DNA from: Druceiella hillmani
Taxonomy: Eukaryota; Arthropoda; Insecta; Lepidoptera; Hepialidae
Length of the DNA: 64,000 bases
Direction of reading: 5' to 3'
NCBI GenBank assembly: GCA_039881145.1
Contig: JAYKKI010000037.1
Location: 12,757,501-12,821,500, forward strand
This document shows, piece by piece, positions 35,381-46,385 of the stretch (positions within the stretch are counted from its first letter, which is position 1; every line of letters starts with the position of its first letter). Below the pieces are notes generated by a model that was not told the DNA's origin, did not search any database, and was given only the letters and a program-made list of their open reading frames with translations. Position numbers and translations under genes: made by a program.

Positions 35381-36080
35381 TTAAACAAAAGTAAATCATA
35401 CCATATGAATATTTCGACGTATCAAAACAATATTACTATAATTATTGTTTTAATATAGGATCAATGTTTATGGATTACAGATTATTTTACACTGTAGGAT
35501 TTTCCAACAAAATTCATGTTAATAAATATTAAAAATTCCTATCTAAATAACAAGATCCAAAACTTAGATTACATAGAGAACAAAAGACAGATAGAGCCGT
35601 ACATTACACGGAAGTGAACCCAGTAAACCAAATACAAATTCAAAGGCAAATACAAATCCGAATCAGTACGAAATAGAGTGTACTGCTGATTGCCCGTCTT
35701 GTGCGTACAAACAATTTCTCGGTAAAAAGTATGGGTTAAACAAAAATAAATCCCACCATATGAATATTTCGACATATCAAAGCAATATTACTATAATTAT
35801 AATTTTAATATAGGATGAATGTTTACGGATCATAGTCTATTTTATACTGTGGGATTTTCCAACAAAATTCATGTCAACAAATTTTAAAAATTCCTATCTA
35901 AATAACAAGATCCAAAACTTAGATTACAGAACAAAATACAGATCGAGCCGTACATTAGACGGAAGTGAACTCAGTAAATCAAATACAAATTCGAAAGCAA
36001 ATACAAACCCGAATCAGTACGAAACAGAGCGTACTGCTGATTGCCCGTCTTGTGCGTACAACAAATTTCTTTACAAAAAT
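35381..36080 (+). repeat. Tandem duplication, unit 355 bp, with a shared open frame
   Basis: Copies start 'ttaaacaaaa' at 35381 and 35736. Both contain 'aacaagatccaaaacttaga', 'gccgtacatta-acggaagtg' and 'tgctgattgcccgtcttgtg'. In one frame both copies read SRTL(H/D)GSE, SKANTNPNQYE and TADCPSCAY, a serine/threonine/asparagine-rich stretch with a CPSC motif. Differences include several synonymous third-base changes but also five or more replacements. I do not recognise the peptide, and it has no convincing start or splice context, so it is listed as a repeat. Confidence 0.85.
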
Positions 36081-37231
36081 GCCATCTTGTATTGTTCAAT
36101 ATTGTAAAATCTGTTCCTAAAGACAGAAAAAGAGAGATAGGATATCGTTTCATATGTAATTATTGATATTTGACCGTTTCATTATATTTTTCCATTTAAA
36201 ATCGTTATTGAAGGATATACGAAACGTCCGCTAAAATCCGTTAGTGTTACTAGGTTGCGTGGAAATATTTGCCCTGTACCAAAGTAAATAAAGATAGATT
36301 TAGTTACACATTTTCGATTATGTTTTAAAAATATAGCAAGTAGGGTGCGTTTTTGAAAATTTTATTTATATTTTTAGGTACTGTTTTTCGATGTGATTGT
36401 GAACATTAATTTCACTCAGGAACTCTAACGACCGGACCGATTTAGACAAATAAGATATCGTTGAATTTGTTTTTATACTGCAGTTGACTGAGACGGAACT
36501 AAACTAGAATAAATACGTATAATTAATAACGAGTTTTTAAAACTCTTGATTAATAATTTTCGAGACGTCAAGCTGACGTTTTATCAACAGTTTTTACATC
36601 CTTTTTGTTAAAACAAAGGTTTTTTGCTTGTGTCAAAAATGTTAGTTTCATATGTTTATGGAGTGGAGGTTTATGGAAACTGAAATATTTTATAAATACT
36701 TTAGATTCAAATGTAATTAAATATCTAAAAAAAAGGTGCGCATGGTGAGCCTAAAAAAGTAGTTCACTTGATATTTTAAAAATGTGCATGGTTCGCTTAA
36801 AAAAGTAATTCGTTTGGCCGATGCCGAAGGATGCCGAGTTTACACCATTCAGCGTCACCAACCCGATCGTTACGGCTCATTTTGATTTACTGTTCAATAA
36901 AGAAAATAACAGTTCAGAAATGTTCTAATTATATTCAGTTGCAAATATTATTACTGAATAATTAAATTAACTAAAATATTGCGTCAACAGCAACATACGT
37001 TTTTTCGTTACCTTGGCAATGTTTTGCACACAAAGCCAGACACGTTTTTACATCGGGATACGCATTTATGGAGAATTATGGACCTCACAATATTTGTTCC
37101 GCCGGCGCTATCTATGTTTCATTCTCATAATCTGAGGCACAAAATCTGGACTTTTTTTAACATGTGCTAGTATACCGAAATTTATTTCGGAAATTACTTG
37201 AGAATAAGACAATAGTTTCCAAGCAAATAAA

Positions 37232-37237
<6 letters not shown>
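36081..37237. other. Intergenic DNA
   Basis: No gene identified. A 'ggccgatgccgaaggatgcc' stretch near 36816-36840 resembles the GC-rich ttcgg repeat at 2805-2945, but it is too short to assign. Confidence 0.4.
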
Positions 37238-37308
<71 letters not shown>

Positions 37309-37310
37309 AT

Positions 37311-37357
<47 letters not shown>

Positions 37358-37374
37358 TGTATGTATATGTATAT
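37238..37374. repeat. (TA)n microsatellite with TG and ATAA interruptions
   Basis: About 135 bases of alternating TA with a (TG)n/(TATG)n centre (37277-37310). It encodes only an artificial Tyr/Ile frame. Confidence 0.97.
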
Positions 37375-37962
37375 TACAAGAACTATAGGAATATGAAATA
37401 CTAGTTGTTGCCGGATATTTTTTCCACGTCAGATTTGGTATATACCCAAAAGTACTAAGTAGTAATTTTCTGTGATATCCAGACTGCTGGCAAATATAAC
37501 CCTCATGTAAACCACATATAAACTAAAATGTAAGACATAGTCCAACCTCAATTCTACTTCAGCAAACTTCAATGCCGACTCAGGTAGATGGGAAGAGATC
37601 GTAACTGTTATAGTATGTTTTTGTTTTTTAATTAATAGCTCATAAAAGCTTTACTAATCTTTACAAAGTTTATCTCGTTAAAAGAAAATATTACGGAATG
37701 ACATACAAGATACTTAACGTCTCCGAAAAATAAAAGTTTTCTTAACAAAAAAAATATTTCTTGGAGCGTCGATGCAAATAGCCATTGCTTTAATCAATTT
37801 TTACGCGGTCGAAGTTGCGTGTAAAACTAATGATAAATAAAATACACAATATTCTGAAGGCAAATATATTATTTTAAAATAAAAACGACAAAATAAGATA
37901 CAATAAAAGCAAAATTGTTTAAGAAAGGTCTTCTGTAAATATTCTTGCATAGCATAGAAATG

Positions 37963-39453
37963 CTAAATGTCATATTCATATTTAAATGAAGACGACGTAT
38001 ACTCATTTGTTACATAAAAAGTTGTTTGTTCCACATCTTCATTGATCCACTGATTGAGTTGGATTTTTGCATTCGTACGTGCTTGCCGTAATTCATCTGA
38101 ATCATCGAATCTATCACACCAAAGATCGTGCATATGCGAAGAACCTGATATCATAAATTCAGTATTATTCGCTCTACGCCAGTCAGTCCCGACACTAAGG
38201 CGACGCCAAGGGTCCATATCCCCATGCACATACAAAACTCGGTTATCGGCTCTGCCAAAATCACCACCGACCAAAGAATTTGTTAAACTAATTCCAGTTG
38301 TAAGACTTGAATATGTAATCTGTTTACCGAACAGCTTCTGGCATATATTCACGAACGCTTGTAGTGGCAAGTTGCGTGTAAATATCTGATCATGGGACGT
38401 GGTGGTAATCGCAAAACCGAACTGTGTGCAAAGTTGGTAATACCACATTTTATTATCGGTGTTCTCTTTCATTTTGTTAAGATTCGCTTCCAAATCTGGA
38501 TAAATACATGCACCTGCTGTGTTCTCGTCACACCTTAATAAACCTCGCTCTTTGTCGGCCGTATTGAGTTTGTGTTGACAGAATTGTTGAATACCCACGG
38601 GTGTACCGAAGTGCACAATTCGTGCGTATTCACTAATCAAAATTGTAAATAAGAAAAATTTATTTTCTTCTTTCCTTAAGTCGGATTTGTGGCAAATATT
38701 TAAGATCCATTTAATATATTCTATGCCAGATTGCTTCCTCAACAGAGAATCATAGTACTCAAATGATCTTTTTATGGATTCGTAACATAATTCGCCGCCA
38801 TATGTAGCAAAAGTTTTACCCAGTGCTTCTAGATACTCACTAAAATCAAATTGGGCACGAAGAGGAGCGCCACTAGTATAAACTGCATTTACCAAATTTG
38901 GGTTTGACGATTGCAACCAGGCCGCCAGGGAACCACCATAGAAACCTCCAAATAAGACCACCTTAGAATTTTGGAACTTCGGTTGTTTTTTCAAATGATT
39001 AATGAAGTAAGCTAAATCGCCAAGACTTTCGTTGAAATGTAGATACTTTAAATGTCTAATATCATTGAGGTCGTCGAAAGGTTTACTCTTACCGTAGAAA
39101 CGGTGTTCTGTCATATACATCGCAGCATTAATTTCTTTGGCGAAGGTGAAAGCCAAGCCGGCCATAAGATAAGTAGGTGAAGCGGCATGGTTTCCTCCCA
39201 CGAAGATAACTATCGGGCCGCCCGGCTGCCACATGTCGAGTCTCTCGAAGTAGCGCATCAGCCATGTCCGCTTATCTATTAAGGTTCCATCATGCGTAAG
39301 ATTTTGTCTAATGTATTGCAATTGTACTGTTGGATCGTTTGTTCCTTTAGTTTTACAATCTTGTTCGAAATTATTAATTAAATAGTTATAATCCAAAATG
39401 AAAGCCTTGCAGGTGACAAGTAAGAAAAGTGTCATTACGACTAATCTCCCCAT
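37963..39453 (-). CDS. S28 serine carboxypeptidase-like protein (K12H4.7/PRCP type), catalytic Ser replaced by Phe
   Basis: Secreted lysosomal Pro-X carboxypeptidase / thymus-specific serine protease family (S28), 496 aa from ATG 39453-39451 to TAG 37965-37963. The frame stays open to a TTG at 39468, but an in-frame TAG at 39495-39493 and no earlier ATG fix the start. Residues 1-17 (MGRLVVMTLFLLVTCKA) form a signal peptide. Family motifs in order: GGPIVIFVGG (78-87), EHRFYGKSKP (116-125), the nucleophile elbow, YTSGAPLRAQFDF (192-204), WYYQLCTQFGF (337-347), HGDMDPW (410-416, Asp414) and SGSSH (His440). The elbow reads GGFYGGSLAAW where the family has GGSYGG or GGSYxGSLAAW. The nucleophile position (171) is Phe, codon TTC, one base from TCC. 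Asp and His remain, so this is either a pseudoenzyme or carries a sequence error. Three N-glycosylation sequons are present (N51, N141, N429). The gene has no introns, which may indicate a retrocopy. The length is normal for the family. Confidence 0.88.
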   Translation of the reverse strand: MGRLVVMTLFLLVTCKAFILDYNYLINNFEQDCKTKGTNDPTVQLQYIRQNLTHDGTLIDKRTWLMRYFERLDMWQPGGPIVIFVGGNHAASPTYLMAGLAFTFAKEINAAMYMTEHRFYGKSKPFDDLNDIRHLKYLHFNESLGDLAYFINHLKKQPKFQNSKVVLFGGFYGGSLAAWLQSSNPNLVNAVYTSGAPLRAQFDFSEYLEALGKTFATYGGELCYESIKRSFEYYDSLLRKQSGIEYIKWILNICHKSDLRKEENKFFLFTILISEYARIVHFGTPVGIQQFCQHKLNTADKERGLLRCDENTAGACIYPDLEANLNKMKENTDNKMWYYQLCTQFGFAITTTSHDQIFTRNLPLQAFVNICQKLFGKQITYSSLTTGISLTNSLVGGDFGRADNRVLYVHGDMDPWRRLSVGTDWRRANNTEFMISGSSHMHDLWCDRFDDSDELRQARTNAKIQLNQWINEDVEQTTFYVTNEYTSSSFKYEYDI

Positions 39454-39600
39454 TTTGACATTTGCCAATAAACAAGTAATTGTGCAATATTTCTAACTTA
39501 TTTGTCGTTTAAAAGGCAAGTAGTTCTAGAAAACAATCTTTATTAACACTTAAATATAAATTTCTTTCGAGCCGGTTAGTTCAAGATGACTATATTTAAG

Positions 39601-39602
<2 letters not shown>

Positions 39603-39642
<40 letters not shown>

Positions 39643-39689
39643 AATATATATATATATATATATACATAAATATATATATATATATATAC

Positions 39690-39732
<43 letters not shown>
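39603..39732. repeat. (TA)n microsatellite upstream of the S28 gene
   Basis: 130 bases of TA with three 'cataaa' interruptions, ending 150 bases upstream of the S28 start codon. It lies in the region where that gene's promoter should be. Confidence 0.97.
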
Positions 39733-39734
<2 letters not shown>

Positions 39735-41833
39735 GTTTTTATTGGATTCTGTTTCGAACTTGTTGAAATAAAGACGTAATTGCGTTTCTGTGGATAAAAG
39801 ATTGATTTACTTGTAAAACATTCCTTCTACTATTTGCTAGTAACATTATCTTATAAACTAAACATTTACTCACCTGTGGATAAAAGAAACAACATTTAAA
39901 GCCCTTATTTCGGATTTATCATCTGAATTCGACAGGTAAGCTTTTTACAATAAAATACTGAATCAAAAACAAATCTAACCTCTCAAAATCTTTTGACGTT
40001 TGATACGAAAGCTAACAGCGACCTCTATGGAACTTATCATAGATAACGCGGCAAAGTTTAAATGAAAGGATACCTATAGGTTTTCTTTACATATATATAA
40101 GTCTTTGACTTGTGTTCTTGTTATAGTTAATCTTAATAGACTTTAAAATGGAAAATTAATTGTTGTCCGTCCCAACTCGTTACCACTAACAATTTTCAAG
40201 AAACCGTGCACCGTGTTCTTGAAAATCGATGTATCGATTGCAAAACAACGGGAAAAACGATGTGCCGATGGCCGTAAATTCGCGCAGGTTAAAAGAAGTT
40301 TGCTACGGTCCTGCGGTTTCGTATGCCGCCTTTTTTATTTTAATATTCTATTTTTTTTTGTTCAGCTGCCATTATGGGACGAAACTGAGGTTAGATCACT
40401 TTGATATCAACAATTAGCAATTTCATTGAAACTATTACGATCTTAAATGGTCTAATCTTTATTTATACGAAATGTCACTTCATTAGTATTAATATCTACA
40501 AAAACAAACTTCTAAAATCGGTTTATTAATGAAAAATACATTTAAATAATATTATTTGGACAACTAATAAACCCACCATTTCAGTTCCTCGTTTTTATCT
40601 CATATGGTAGCTGAACAACATATTTGCGTTTCTCCCTAAAGTATGATGTTATTTGTTTTTTGCAGAACGAGCTCAAGACCAGAAGCTCTGCCATACAATG
40701 CGAACCTAACCTTGGATCTATCTCAGTCATGTTTTTTATATTTCTAAATTTAATGTAAGAGGTCGCCCTTGATGAGGCTTATGGTTCGAGACCAAAATTC
40801 CCTTCTTCGAATCTTTGGAACTAATCCTTAGTCGTGTCATAGTCAAAAACACTTTCTTCAATCTTTGTGCATATATTGCGTATTTAAACAATAATAATGA
40901 AACTATTTTTAAAAAAAACTCAGCGGCATATTCCTAACCATATATACACTTTAAAGATCATAAGTTCAAGTGAGTTAAGTGCAAGTCTTCTTAAATAATT
41001 GAATGTTATTGTTATTAAAATGGTAAATTCGAATAAATTTGTGGCGCGGTGTTCCCATATGTACACATACTATAAACGTACAACGTTCAAACCGACGAAC
41101 AATATCCCGTGAATTTTGTGGTTATGATTTAAAAGAATATGATTTTTTACTCAATTGTATATAACTGCGTACTGCAAAATAGCTTCTTCTAATTATTATA
41201 ATACACGTTTAACAGCACTAGATTAAGAACGAGAAATAAATGTAATTTAGAGATATTAATTAATCACAATTTTTAATTCATTATCATAATCGGCAAATCG
41301 AAATCCGTTCTCTAACCCATCCGCATATCTTCCTTATTCCTGTCGTGTAGCTGTTTTGCTTTTGTTTCACTTAATTGTATATTAATTTTTATAAGATTCG
41401 TATTTACACCTGTATAAATATACTATTAATTATTTTATTTCCTAATTCACTAAATAGCGTTCAGAAATAATTTATAGTCTAACTCAGTACTTCTTTTTAT
41501 CACTTAATTCATTTTGGTTGGCTCTAAGAGATTGCTTTTGCAGCAATAAATCCATCACTCTAAATATAGCTTTCTAAGCTTGCAATAAATAAGTTATATC
41601 TATATAAAATGAACAAATGTAACACTCATCTCTGTACGTGTGCGTGGGTGTGCATGTACGTGAGAGAAGTAAGAAGCGTCGACTTGGCACCGATCACAAA
41701 CATCTCCAGCTGTAGCAATATTTTGCAAATTAATTATATTCGGAAACTATATTGATTAAAATTTTATACTTTTCAATGCACTTCTTACTCGGTAGTTATT
41801 TAAAATCGGTTCAATTTTAACTTAAAAAAGTTT
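39733..41833. other. Intergenic DNA
   Basis: Nothing supportable. A perfect-looking B-box word (ggttcgagacc, 40783-40793) stands alone without an A box. Frames of 62-63 codons at 40213-40417 overlap in two frames and are not called. Confidence 0.45.
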
Positions 41834-41950
41834 TTTCTTTACCACGATAATTAAATTACAAGTAAAGAAAGTAAAAATAATACTACATCACATTGTTTCA
41901 TTTCATTGTGAACAATGAATTTCTGCAAACTTAACGCCAAATATATTCAA
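41834..41950. mobile_element. Hairpin MITE, right-half copy
   Basis: 'agtaaagaaagtaaaaataa', 'tactacatcaca-tgtttcat' and the end 'cttaacgccaaatatattca' match the right half of the full element at 32044-32329, with more substitutions. Confidence 0.7.
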
Positions 41951-41984
41951 AAGTGTTTGTAAAAAATTATACCTGCTGTATTTT

Positions 41985-42490
41985 ATTAAGGATTTCTTAC
42001 GGAATAAAATTAAAAAAAGCTAGTTTCATAGAAAAACCTTGTGGAACCCCTTTTAACACCGCTGGGCGCTAATAGAACATTTATGAATCGCATAGAATTA
42101 TTCAAATAGTGTAATAAACGGATTAAACTTAGGTTAATTTAATTGTATGGAAACAATCGAGATGCAACTATGCGTCAATTCTAAATGGTAATTCTACAAA
42201 TTTTTTCAACTAAAGACATAATATTATTAAAGTAGAAATTACCATAAATAATTCAAATGTTGTTTATTGCATATTTAAGAGAGTTATTACAAGTATCCCA
42301 TTGTTCAAAAACACAGGTACAGACTGTAACAAATTACGGAAAACTTGAAATGTTAATGCGCCTTTATTTTACCGTAAATGTTATTTTACGTTTCGTTACT
42401 TCTGTGCCGTTATGCGCACATTATTGCAATCGACCTCGAAATAGGTAATAAAACATATTTCTTTGCGAAAAAGGGGAAAGACTAGACTAA
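41985..42490 (+). repeat. Dispersed repeat, copy B (pair with 2985-3495)
   Basis: Co-linear with 2985-3495, as described there. It adjoins the half MITE at 41834-41950. The 63-codon frame at 42257-42448 is not conserved in the other copy. Confidence 0.55.
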
Positions 42491-43328
42491 TAGAATACAC
42501 AACGTAAAATGTATATAATTTAATTAACCATTTTCACAAAACCGATATTAAAAATTCACACACCATTTTCACTACATCAGCAATTATATTTATAATAAAA
42601 CATAAGTTCTCGCAAATAATTTCAATAGAATATTCTTGTAGGCAAAATATTCTAGTAATTTTCTAACTGGCAATTACTTTCCAAAAAAAGTTTTTATTGT
42701 TTAAATTATTATTGTATTAATTACATCTGTCGTTGAATAAAGTAAAAAAATATATCGAAATAGCATTTGTCATAAAATACAGATTAAAACCAAATTGGGA
42801 CTCGTATCTAATTTTGAATCATATAAAAGAAAAAAAATTTAAATATGTAGAGAATGTTGCATATTTAAACTTTAATTTCGTTAAACTTGTTATAGAAAAA
42901 AATGCGGTGAATATTTGAGGAGTACATATTTCTAGGAGTTCATATTTCTACGCGTTACCGTTACTGTTACCGTTAAATACGGTAAGATGGGCAAAGTGGG
43001 TTGTAGAATTGGGAGAGGAGAAAGCTTCTGCGGTTAGTAATTTTCTGGGAAATACTCATTAACATTGCGAAGCTCGTTACATTAGATGTACTGGAAATAT
43101 TATTAACTCCGCAAGTTTTATTCTAGTCTTAAAAGTTTTATAAAAATGGGGTGTAACTGTAAAAGAAATAGAGCAAATGGGAGGAAAAGTGTAAAGAAAA
43201 AAAAATTTCCTTTCTTTTACACAAATTACGATAAATAACAAGTGAATAAAAAACCGCCGTCAAATGATTTTTCAGGCTCGAACCACATAAATATATGTTT
43301 CATCTAAGAAAACTATGTAAAGAATTAT
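42491..43328. other. AT-rich intergenic DNA
   Basis: Nothing supportable; a small 'gttaccgttactgttaccgt' simple repeat lies near 42954-42975. Confidence 0.45.
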
Positions 43329-43580
43329 CAAATATATGTGAGACCCTACGCCGAAGTAAAAAATACTTCAATCTATAAAAGTTTCAACTCGGGCGTGCGT
43401 AAATTTTTTCCTTCTAAATAATATTTGTAATACGAAATGTCAATCATATGTGAGACCCTACGCCGAATCAAATATATGTGAGACCCTACGCCGAAGTAAA
43501 AAATACTTCAATCTATAAAAGTTTCAACTCGGGCGTGCGTAAATTCTTCTAAATAATATTTGTAATACGAAATTAGTTGC
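43329..43580 (+). repeat. Recent tandem duplication, unit 140 bp
   Basis: Copies start 'caaatatatgtgagacccta' at 43329 and 43469 and are nearly identical ('tcaactcgggcgtgcgtaaa' in both). An extra partial copy of the first 24 bases lies at 43443-43467. Both contain 'tataaaag', so a promoter-like word is duplicated, probably by chance. Confidence 0.9.
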
Positions 43581-45410
43581 ACATACGACTAAAGTGATAT
43601 TTGCAATAAAAGATATCGTATAACTAACGCCCGTAAAAATAGATTGGAAAATGTAACATTTTAACTTCATAACACAATGAAATTTCATAATATTCAAACC
43701 AAAATGTCTTAATTTAATACTAATCCAAAGTTATTTACAATCCAATAATGAGAAAGAATTTCCTTTTTAAAGCGGCAAATTTCATTTTACAAATACAACT
43801 GTAACGGCGGCGAATCCCTACAGATCATCTGACATTACAGCGATCCATCTTCAAGTGCTAGTCCGCATTCCGCACCGCGCGATCTCATTAGCGCTCACTA
43901 GCTATATGATCCTTTACACGTTTAAGCCTTTAACGCCTGAAGGTTTTTGCGTGACCCTTGTCCAAATTTTGTTACCCAAATCGCTACCATTTAACATTAA
44001 TTTGCCGTATGCCTAACTAACTACAGACTACGTTATTTAACAATTTATTATACAATTTTGACGACTGATTACTTTTAGCGCCGATATAAGTAATATCATG
44101 CTTAGGGTCTCAAAATTAATCATTTCAATATTAAATATACAAATTGTTCCATTGCATGCCGCTGGTTGTACGACAAATTAATGATAGTAGGAAAAATATT
44201 TTGAATAATGAAAGGCTTAGGCTTAGGATAATATCTTGAGGCGTTAATGGCTTACGCTCCTGAAGAATAATTTATCATAAAATTTACTTTATGACCCAAA
44301 TTACTAATTAGCTTTATAGCCGTCAGAGACCCATATAATAAAAAAATACTATGATACTTTCATTTCCTTTCTCTAGAAACATTACATGAGGCAATTAAAT
44401 TTAAAAAAAACTGGAAGTAAAGTGATAGGATCCAGTTTCTTCAATTGATTAATGTTACCAATATAAAGGATGCATTTCTTCCTTTACATTGGTAAGAGGA
44501 AGAAATGGATCTAGCTACATTCACAGCATTTATCGTACTCGGCAATTTACCATTCCAACCTCTGTCGTCGAGACAAATTTCACCCTACTAGAAAATGGTG
44601 GTATGGAATGCAAAGAATGAATATACATGAAAAATGCTGTCAAGCCCTCGGGTACTTTGATGGCATTTGTGCAGAAAAACTAGTCTAGCTTAGTGTTTTT
44701 CGGTTGAATATTACCTAATTAATTAGGTTAAGAGAAAACTGAATGTGATGAAAATAATTATTAGTTAGAATTTATATACTAAATGTGGTAAGTTGGGTAA
44801 AAGAAATTAAAAAAATAATCATGTAACACAAATGCCGTAAAAATTAAACAATATGCCATGCATAAAATTCATTATATTTATGTAATGGAGATAGATTATT
44901 ATATAATTCTTATGATTTTATTTACTGTTATTTTTTTGATTTAGTTTTTGGAATACTACCCAATAAAGTAAATCGTAAAATTTCTGCAATTAAAACACTT
45001 GCTTTACTACACAATTGTTTTTAATCTAATAAAAATTTCGAAAATTGAGAATCTCAAAAGTAAAATATTGTTGCCCATTTTATAAAATAAAAATGATTTT
45101 AAATTTTATGAAAAACGACATTTTACGCTTTTCATACTATTTATACATACATTTCGGTAATTTTCCGTTCTTAATAGGCAAAGTTTTTCCTAATCTTGAC
45201 TTTATATAAGTCTTTATTACTTTTAGGCAGGTCAACCAGTTGAGAATAAATAATATAAATAACAACAGACAGCTTAGTTTAATACATATTGAATACGCAA
45301 AATGTTGTATACGTCTCATAAACTAATATTATTTCTTTTATAGATATTTATAATTATATGAAAAGTATTTATTTTATTTTTGTAACCCATATCTAGCTTA
45401 GAGAGTATCA
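43581..45410. other. Intergenic DNA with an imperfect hairpin at 44428-44511
   Basis: 'ttaccaatataaagga' (44455-44470) pairs with 'tcctttacattggtaa' (44480-44495), and outside it 'ggatccagtttcttc' (44428-44442) pairs with 'gaagaaatggatc' (44499-44511). Further complementary words occur at 44520-44645 (acagcattt/aaatgctgt and ccattcca/tggaatg). This could be a decayed MITE. No gene is seen. Confidence 0.45.
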
Positions 45411-45463
45411 TCTTCTTACACTAATCTTTTCAACAAACCGTTGAAAAGATTAGTGTAAGAAGA
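45411..45463. repeat. Perfect 24-bp inverted repeat with 5-base loop
   Basis: The left arm (45411-45434: tcttcttacactaatctttt + caac) is the exact reverse complement of the right arm at 45440-45463, around the loop aaacc. The second copy of 'ccgttgaaaa' just after (45465-45475) suggests a local template-switch origin. Confidence 0.95.
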
Positions 45464-45777
45464 ACCGTTGAAAATGGTTAATGTATTAATTATCTTAAGA
45501 TTTAAAGCAAATACCAACATGCAATACGGTAAAACACTTAATAATTGAAGAGATTTCCTCTTTATATCGATCGTAAATTACAAAACAATTTTTGAAGTGA
45601 TTAATAGAGCAAACAAACCATCAAGATTGAGTACCGATCACAATATTGAGCTAACACACAAACATAATATGACTCTGTACTCATATGTAACAGTTAAGAA
45701 ATAAAAATAAGGGACTTGTACTTAATTTTTCACATATATTAAACTTTACAGAACCAAGCTAACTGCAATATCTGAAG

Positions 45778-46377
45778 CAAGGTTCTCAACCTTTTTGCGT
45801 TGAGCCTACCCGGATAATAAAAATGTATTCACGCCCCCTTTTAATGTTTTTCCATTGTTTACGCCTACATCTCCTGAATCAGTTGGTCGATTTCTAGTTC
45901 GATTTTTGCCAGATCTAATATCGAGTTGCTATCAACGACAAGACGATTTCGCTGCTTAGTTTCGATTTGACTAATACTCATTTAAGTAAATAAGATAATA
46001 ATTTTATCCAAAAATTCTCTAAGGTTAAAGTCATCTTTCATGGTGGAATCTTCGTCAATTTGTGAAATATAGAAACTTGTGAATTTGAAATTGAATTTGT
46101 GAAATGTTTTGTGAAATGCGATTATTTTCTGCGCATGTCGTAACCTGACTGGTTTATCACTGGTGACGAACGCCGGCCCGGTGGACGGAATGGAATGGGA
46201 GCGCGGGTGGAGCGCTACAAATTGAGACCTATCAAAACTTGAACGACGACCGAATGAATTAATTAGCGGATTTAAGATTTCAAATGGATTTTTTTTTAAT
46301 ATCCGAAAACATCGGGCCCCTATCATGATCTCATCATGCCTCTTAGGGAGGCACGTCTCACTGGTCGGGAAGTCCTG
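45778..46377. mobile_element. Non-autonomous hAT element (600 bp) with 8-bp target duplication
   Basis: The left end CAAGGTTCTCAACCTTTT and the right end, whose reverse complement is CAGGACTTCCCGACCAG, form an imperfect terminal inverted repeat of the hAT type. Flanking octamers ATCTGAAG (45770-45777) and ATCTAAAG (46378-46385) agree at 7 of 8 positions, which is the hAT target-site size. The 136-codon antisense frame at 45982-46392 runs across the right end into the flank and matches no transposase I know, so it is not called as a gene. Confidence 0.75.
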
Positions 46378-46385
46378 ATCTAAAG

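Noticed and set aside
39451..39468. Upstream TTG start for the S28 protein (five extra residues)
   Set aside because: Nuclear genes of insects start with ATG. The ATG at 39453-39451 has an A at -3 and begins a better signal peptide.
40783..40793. tRNA-like B box ggttcgagacc
   Set aside because: No A box upstream and no cloverleaf can be formed. No other tRNA or rRNA sequence was recognised in the window.
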